Part shown: positions 56,959-64,000 of the stretch, one piece after another
Layout of the letters: each line of letters begins with the position of its first letter
Position numbering within the stretch: position 1 is the stretch's first letter
Assembly: GCA_015698045.1 (NCBI GenBank)
Contig: BLAL01000068.1
Location: 992,001-1,056,000 of the forward strand
From: Rhizophagus clarus
Lineage: Eukaryota; Glomeromycota; Glomeromycetes; Glomerales; Glomeraceae
Direction: 5' to 3'
Length of the DNA: 64,000 bases
Position numbers and translations under genes: made by a program
The notes under the pieces: generated by a model
The model's input: only the letters and a program-made list of their open reading frames with translations
Told to the model about the DNA's origin: nothing
The model's database searches: none

Positions 56959-58314
56959 TTACTCAATCTTCATATCATCAGATTGAGTGAATGAAAAAAG
57001 TCCTGAAAATGCAGCTTGTAATGCTCTTTCATGTACAAATTTCGGGGAAAATCCACCTGCACGTAACTTGGTATTGATCTCAGTGTATCTATATTTTAAA
57101 AAAAGCAAGTTAAAGAACAACTCTTTATATGAGAATTCTTTTCTTTTTTTTATTAAAGAATAAGGATACGGGTCATAATATTTGTCTTTAAGCGTGTAAT
57201 AACCAATGTCCAAATAATCAGATGCAATTGCATCAAATTCTTGTGAATCTTCTATAAAACTAGCGGATTCTAAATTACTGCTATACCATGAACTAAGATT
57301 GCTGTCTCCTGGTGAAGGATAATGCTGTTGTGGACTATTATCAAGTTCTTGATTACGTGAACTTTGTCGCATAGCCTTCTTTTCTGCTAAAATCGCAGCT
57401 GCGGATCCTTTAGACTTAGCCTATGTATGTATTTATCGCTTTAGTTTTTCATTTGTAGAATGCAAATTATAGTGCAAATATGTAAAAGTGCTCACCAGCT
57501 CTTCGATTAATTCAGCTTCCTCTCTTTCTTTCCGTTTCTTTTCCTCATCCAACTCTTTTTTATAACTTTCAAATTTCATACGTTTATCTAATTTTACTTT
57601 TTCACTATAATAACTTGCCTTTTTAGCTTCTTCATCTTGCTTACGTCTATTACGAGCTATAACATCCCTATTTTCATTAAGATGCTTAGCCATCAAAGAT
57701 TCTGTTTCTTTTTTGTCTTTATCATTTATAAGGTTCCACGCTAAAGTATGGTTCAAAGTACGTTAGTTTAGAAGTAATTTTTGTTTTTTTTTTTTAAAAA
57801 AAAAAAAAAGAAGAAACCTCGTTAAATATACCTATTTCTTCGACCATCTCCAAATAATCATTATATAAACGTAAACTTTCAAAATCTTCTTGACGTTGAT
57901 TATACCTATTATATGTAAGTTTTAGTCTATTATTATACTCTCAACGAACAACGTATTTTAAAAAATTATCTTACTGTTTTGATAACATTCTCCTAACCTT
58001 TACCTCCTTTTCAACGCGCAAATCTTCAAATGTGGGTTCAATAAAACTAACCTTTCTTAAGATTTTTTGACAAATTGGACATGGTCCTGCTCCATTTGCA
58101 AATAATCTATCTATGCATGATTCGCACCTATTAAGCAAAGAAATGTTAACTTCAGAAAATTTCATAAAATATATGTTTGTACGTACATTTTATGGTAACA
58201 ATCACTAACAAGCAGTTTCATGTTAGGTGTTAGATATCTGTTATTCTTACATATTGGACAAACTTCATCTGCGTCAAATGAATATTTTGAATTTCCATTT
58301 TTTGAAGAAGCCAT
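56959..58314 (-). CDS. TFB3: TFIIH subunit Tfb3 / MAT1 (CAK assembly factor)
   Basis: Six or so exons. Exon 1 (58314 down to about 58190) encodes MASSKNGNSKYSFDADEVCP and the start of a C3HC4 RING finger. Exon 2 (about 57975-58126) continues with CESCIDRLFANGAGPCPICQ, then KVSFIEPTFEDLRVEKEVKV, a Tfb3 signature. Later exons hold QEDFESLRLYNDYLEMVEEI, a long charged coiled coil (57496-57740) and the C-terminus LRAGGFSPKFVHERALQAAF ending in SGLFSF, which matches the MAT1 cyclin/CDK-binding end. A GTATCC...ATATAG intron is likely at about 57091-57172; removing it gives DPYTEINTKLRAGG. The protein anchors and activates the Cdk7-cyclin H kinase on TFIIH in the nucleus. It is divergent from MRPL1, with 187 bp between start codons. 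Confidence 0.9.
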
Positions 58315-58501
58315 AATATTTTATCATCGTAAAAAATTGGAATAATGGATAGATATATTGATAATTTCATTCTGATCCATCCCTTGATTGGTCCATATGC
58401 ATTTGGAAAGAAAAAGCAAATTTCTAATAATAGTGACACACACGCGGCTGCGTGATGTTGAATGAATGTCGCATCGATTATCAAAAAAAAAAAAGTGAAA
58501 A
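58315..58501. promoter_or_regulatory. Bidirectional promoter TFB3 / MRPL1
   Basis: The 187-bp gap between the two start codons contains a CCAAT box on the minus strand's side (TTGATTGGTCC at about 58383) and CACACACGCGGCTGCGTG, a GC-rich near-palindrome at about 58438-58455. No other gene fits. Confidence 0.5.
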
Positions 58502-59835
58502 ATGTCTTTACATATTCGTTCAAAATTATTTACACAACCAAATTTTATTTGTTTGAAAAATTCTTTAATAAAACTTAAGTCTTTTCATTTCATAGAATAT
58601 TTGAATTTGGTGAGTTCAAAAAAGAGCATAATAATTAATTTTCTATTTCTAAATATAGAAATAATTTTATCAAAAGTCCAAACTCCTTTATTAGACATAT
58701 CCACAAGTGAGGGAATATGCTTCAAAGTCAAGGAAAAGAAAAAAAGAAAAAATTATGCCCTCAACAGCTCTTCCTTTAGCTGATGCGCTTGATATAATTA
58801 AGGTATAATGATAAGTTATGCTTATTATGTTAGGTATACAGTTATTTTAACTCTTTGGTATGAATAGGCTTATGAAATAACTTACCCGGATAGAACTTTA
58901 GAATTACACGTGAAAACCAAGTTAGAAAAAGGAAATTCGCCAATCCGTGGTTCCGTATCTTTACCAAAACCATTATCTAAAAAAGTAGCATGGCTCGTTT
59001 TTGCAAAGGTAAAATTTGGTATACATGAAATTTGCCTTTTTTATAAAATTCACTGTTTATTATTATAGGGAAAGAAAGCAGAAGAGGCTAAAGCTGCTGG
59101 AGCACATACAGTTGGTGCAGAAGAATTAATTGCGGAGGTATAATAAGCAAATTATTTTTCCTCAACAATATTTGAGTCCTAATAAATTTAATATAATAGA
59201 TAGCAGAAGGAAATTTTACTGTTGGAAATTTTGATAAGTGTTTGTCAACAACAGAATTATATCCTTCAGTAACAAAAATCGCAAGAATTTTAGGACCAAA
59301 AATGTTAATGCCCATGGTAAAAAGAGGTACTGTTACTGATGATATTGTTGAAACTATAAAGAAAATGGATGATAAACTTGGTTTTAATAGTGATAAGCTT
59401 GGCTGGATTCATACTGGTAAGTTAAAACTTATCTCATTATAAGAAAGATGTTTTACATTAATAAATTCTTTTCATAGGAATTGGGAAAATTTCTTGGACC
59501 ACTAAGGAAATACAAGGTATTTTTCTTATTTGTGCTTAGTACAACCTAAGTAGAAATTAAAACTATTTATTATCAATACAGGTAATATTCAAGCTATTCT
59601 GAAAGAGATAAATGAACTTGGTAAAGGCCAAGATTCTAAGGATTCAAATAGGAAAGGTATTTATGTGTGTAAAGATGAATTTATTGATTTTTTGTGATAT
59701 TTATTTTACTAAATTTAATTTTTTTTTCAAGCCGTATTTATCGAAAAAATTGCAATAAATCCAAATATGGGAGAATCTATTCATTTACTTGATTTTAAAA
59801 ATCTCCTGGATTTTCCATCAATTACAACTAAATGA
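58502..59835 (+). CDS. MRPL1: Mitochondrial large-subunit ribosomal protein L1
   Basis: Eight or nine exons join in frame. The N-terminus MSLHIRSKLFTQPNFICLKN resembles a mitochondrial presequence. The L1 domain follows: PSTALPLADALDIIKAYE, LELHVKTKLEKGNSPIRGSV, SLPKPLSKKVAWLVFAKGKK, EEAKAAGAHTVGAEELIAE, and the highly conserved LGPKMLMPMVKRGTVTDDI. The end is MGESIHLLDFKNLLDFPSI before TGA. L1 forms the mobile stalk next to the ribosomal E site and binds rRNA. The second exon starts after a TTATTAG acceptor (ACATATCC), which keeps the frame with KRKKEKIMPSTALPL. An in-frame stop before that acceptor supports this choice. Confidence 0.9.
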
Positions 59836-60152
59836 TATTTATTTATTTATTTTTTTTTTTTTATAAAGAATTGAGTGTTGATATAGCTACCAATATAAAA
59901 TACACCGTATAAAAATAAAATCAACTATTCTAATTGTCTAGTTTATATAATATCATATAAATATATAAACAACCGAATAATTGGGAATTTTATTATATAA
60001 ATTACAATAATTTTTTTTTTTTTTTGTATTTGTAAAAATGAATTCCATTAATAAATACAGTAGTTTTAATAATTCTAATGTCTTTTGTGAGAAAAAAAGA
60101 ATTAAATAAAAAGAATAGTGATATGTAAAAGTTAATTCTTTTTAATAACATA
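59836..60152. other. Intergenic region between convergent genes
   Basis: No gene; AT-rich 3' flanks of MRPL1 and PEX13. Confidence 0.5.
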
Positions 60153-61511
60153 TTAAGAGGTTGCTGCTGTTGTTTTCAATTTACTTTCAAATTCTTCAAC
60201 GCTTAATTTGTCATTATTATTTACATTATCATTGGAAGAAGGTAATAATCCCTTAATATCTTTACCACTTTCAGGATTACCTCCTTTATTAATAATTTCT
60301 ATATAATTTGCCGGAAAAATCCCTTGCACACCATTTCTCAGTCTTCCTCTCCACCATGGTGAAAGATTCCCCCATAAATCGGTTTTACTCAATATAGCAA
60401 TAATGTCGCCTTTGTTAAAACTTAATTCAACAGATGATTCGCCTTTAAAATCATAAAGAGCTCTACAAAATTCAATATTTTGTGATAAAGAGTTTGTTTG
60501 TACTATCGGATTAGTAACAATTTCATTATTATCAGCACCTTCAGGTGGAATACTATCATTAAATTGTCGCTGTTCTTGATGTCGTCTTGAAATAACTTGA
60601 ATAAACTTGTGCATTAAAAAAGGGACGCCAAATACAGCAAGTATGAAAAATAATATAGGACGACGTGAATATTTTGTACTTTCTTGATATTGTTGAAAAT
60701 TACTCGGAGTCAATTCATTTGGATTAACTAAAGGTCTTCTTCCTGTAATTTTATACCATAGATGTCGTATCCACCTAATCAGAGCAAATACGCTCAAGAC
60801 TTGTCCCAAATAATTACGTAAATTGCCAAATTGTTCTACTACTCCAACCATTGCCATAAACGATGAATGTGTAGCAAAAAATGTAGATTCTAACATTTGT
60901 GAGAATCCACCAAATGCTCCTACTACAGATTCTATCATATGAAAGCCTGCTGCCGTACTCGCTTCCATTCTTTGTGTAAGTGACATCTCCTCAGGTCCTC
61001 CCGGTCCTCCCGGTCCTCCCGGTCCCATCATTCCTCCATATCCAAACCGATTATATGGTGAACCATATGAACCATATGAGCCATACGAGCCATAACCATA
61101 TCGATTATATGGAGAATATGACGAGTATGATGAGCCATAACGACTGTATGGTGTACCATATCCCCCGTATGAGTTATAATTTGAATATGGACTGTACCCT
61201 GAATTATAACCGCTAGCTGTGTTGTTGTAATCTTTAAATATGAATAAAAGAAATATTTAGTTTAAGCATAGGTTGGATTCAAAGTTAATGAAAGTTGATA
61301 AAAAAAATTTACTTCTATTTACGAAGCTTGAAGACATTGTGGAAGGTCTTGCAGGAACTGCGGGAGGTGCATCATTAGCATTTACCGTCGACGTACTAGA
61401 CAAAGATGTCTGTTGTTGTATTGTGTTCGTTGATGGTATTCCATTTTTGGAAACTGTCGCAACTCTTGAAGCTGTTCCAGTTATCTCCCATGGTTTTGGT
61501 GGAGAAGGCAT
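60153..61511 (-). CDS. PEX13: Peroxisomal membrane protein Pex13
   Basis: Two exons, 61313-61511 and 60153-61231, give 425 aa. The start MPSPPKPWE is the usual Pex13 N-terminus (PPKPWE). A Gly/Tyr/Ser-rich stretch follows (repeats of YGSYGS and SPYNRYG, then collagen-like GPGGPGGPGGP). Next is the Pex13 core (SLTQRMEASTAAGFHMIESV, FGGFSQMLESTFFATHSSFM), a membrane span near ILFFILAVFGVPFLM and a C-terminal SH3 domain (CRALYDFKGESSVELSFNKG, WWRGRLRNGVQGIFPANYIE). Pex13 is part of the importer docking complex for Pex5 and Pex14, and its Tyr/Gly-rich part is known in the family to form the conduit phase. Divergent from ARP1. Confidence 0.95.
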
Positions 61512-61803
61512 TGCGTATAAAATTCTACAAAAATTTCAAGAGAAAAAGATGGCGGGAATTATTAATTATTATGTAATGAATATAACCAGTTATTTTTACC
61601 TTTTCACGTGATTTTAATGTTAGATTTTAATGATTGGTTAGTTTACTTCGCAGAGCATGTGTTATTCAACAAAGCTCACACAGATCGGCCTTTTTCATAA
61701 CTATAACTAAGGGGTTTTATCAAGCGACTAGAACATAATTCTGTTGCTAAGGCCTTGGTTATCAAATTCATAATTTACTCTCGATAAATCATAAATAACT
61801 GAA
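61512..61803. promoter_or_regulatory. Bidirectional promoter PEX13 / ARP1
   Basis: 292 bp lie between start codons. The gap contains an inverted CCAAT word (GATTGGTTAG at about 61631) and no other gene. Confidence 0.45.
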
Positions 61804-63569
<1,766 letters not shown>

Positions 63570-64000
63570 TTTATTTATTGTCACACCCATTTATATTCCT
63601 TTTTTGATTTCGCGATCCAATTATTCATAAACATTCCACTATAATATTTCATAGTTTACATTCCTTTTCTAATAATGGTTATTGCGGAACAATCTAAACA
63701 ACCGGTCAGAGTTATTAATTTTTTGGCCGAATTAATAAATAAGCTTTACATAAATTGCCGGTTTTGTAAATTAATAAAAAAAAAAAAAATTAAATTCGCT
63801 GATCCGTATATGGCTATATTAACTATATGCAGTATTCTTATATAAGCAATATCGACCGTGTTTTGTAAATAAAACATGGTTTTGTCATACAATCGAATAA
63901 CTGAATAACTTGCTATTATCGATGGGCTGGCTGATAGATACTTACTATTTTTGTAATGATTTAAAGTATGTCTACAAAAAAAAAAAAAAAAAAAAAATAG
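63570..64000. other. Right-edge intergenic region
   Basis: No gene was recognised. It is the 3' flank of ARP1, then AT-rich sequence ending in an A run at about 63977-63997. Confidence 0.5.

Overview
The window looks like nuclear DNA of an arbuscular mycorrhizal fungus, most likely Rhizophagus or a close relative (Glomeromycotina). Reasons: very high A+T, long A/T runs between genes, short GT-AG introns with a TNCTAAC-type branch box, a heavy load of repeats, a Crinkler-type header fragment, and a set of single-copy fungal housekeeping genes. The assignment is an inference; no marker locus such as rDNA is present.

The left half (1-28.5 kb) is repeat-dominated. Bases 1-2560 hold two divergent tandem arrays of a roughly 110-bp unit. 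Each unit looks like a tiny exon (27-49 nt, most often 40) between canonical short introns. A third, larger array of the same kind lies on the minus strand at 23672-26520; part of it stays in one reading frame across consecutive microexons. At 3919-5323 an element with imperfect terminal inverted repeats holds a purine-rich stretch. At 8489-21207 lies a 12.7-kb Polinton/Maverick-like fossil with 1090-bp terminal inverted repeats, a protein-primed type B DNA polymerase region, an rve integrase, and, unusually, a Gag-like / zinc-knuckle / retropepsin module on the minus strand instead of recognisable Polinton capsid genes. Several non-autonomous DNA transposons are visible, with target duplications in two cases.

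The right half (28.8-63.6 kb) is gene-bearing. In order: an F-box/WD40 protein (+), an RGS-domain three-TM protein of Rax1 type (-), a CREB/ATF-like bZIP factor (+), a 1-Cys peroxiredoxin (-), a conserved two-TM protein of unknown function (-), a secreted alpha-carbonic anhydrase (-), the autophagy initiator ATG13 (-), an ABHD4/5-CLD1 alpha/beta hydrolase (+), TFIIH subunit TFB3/MAT1 (-), mitochondrial ribosomal protein L1 (+), peroxin PEX13 (-) and centractin ARP1 (+). TFB3/MRPL1 and PEX13/ARP1 are head-to-head pairs with intergenic spaces of 187 and 292 bp, so each probably shares a promoter.

The genes do not form one pathway. They are a normal eukaryotic neighbourhood (transcription, redox, autophagy, peroxisome import, dynactin, mitochondrial translation) beside a transposon-rich block. 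The most unusual material is the family of tandem intron-microexon arrays and the mixed gene content of the Polinton-like element.
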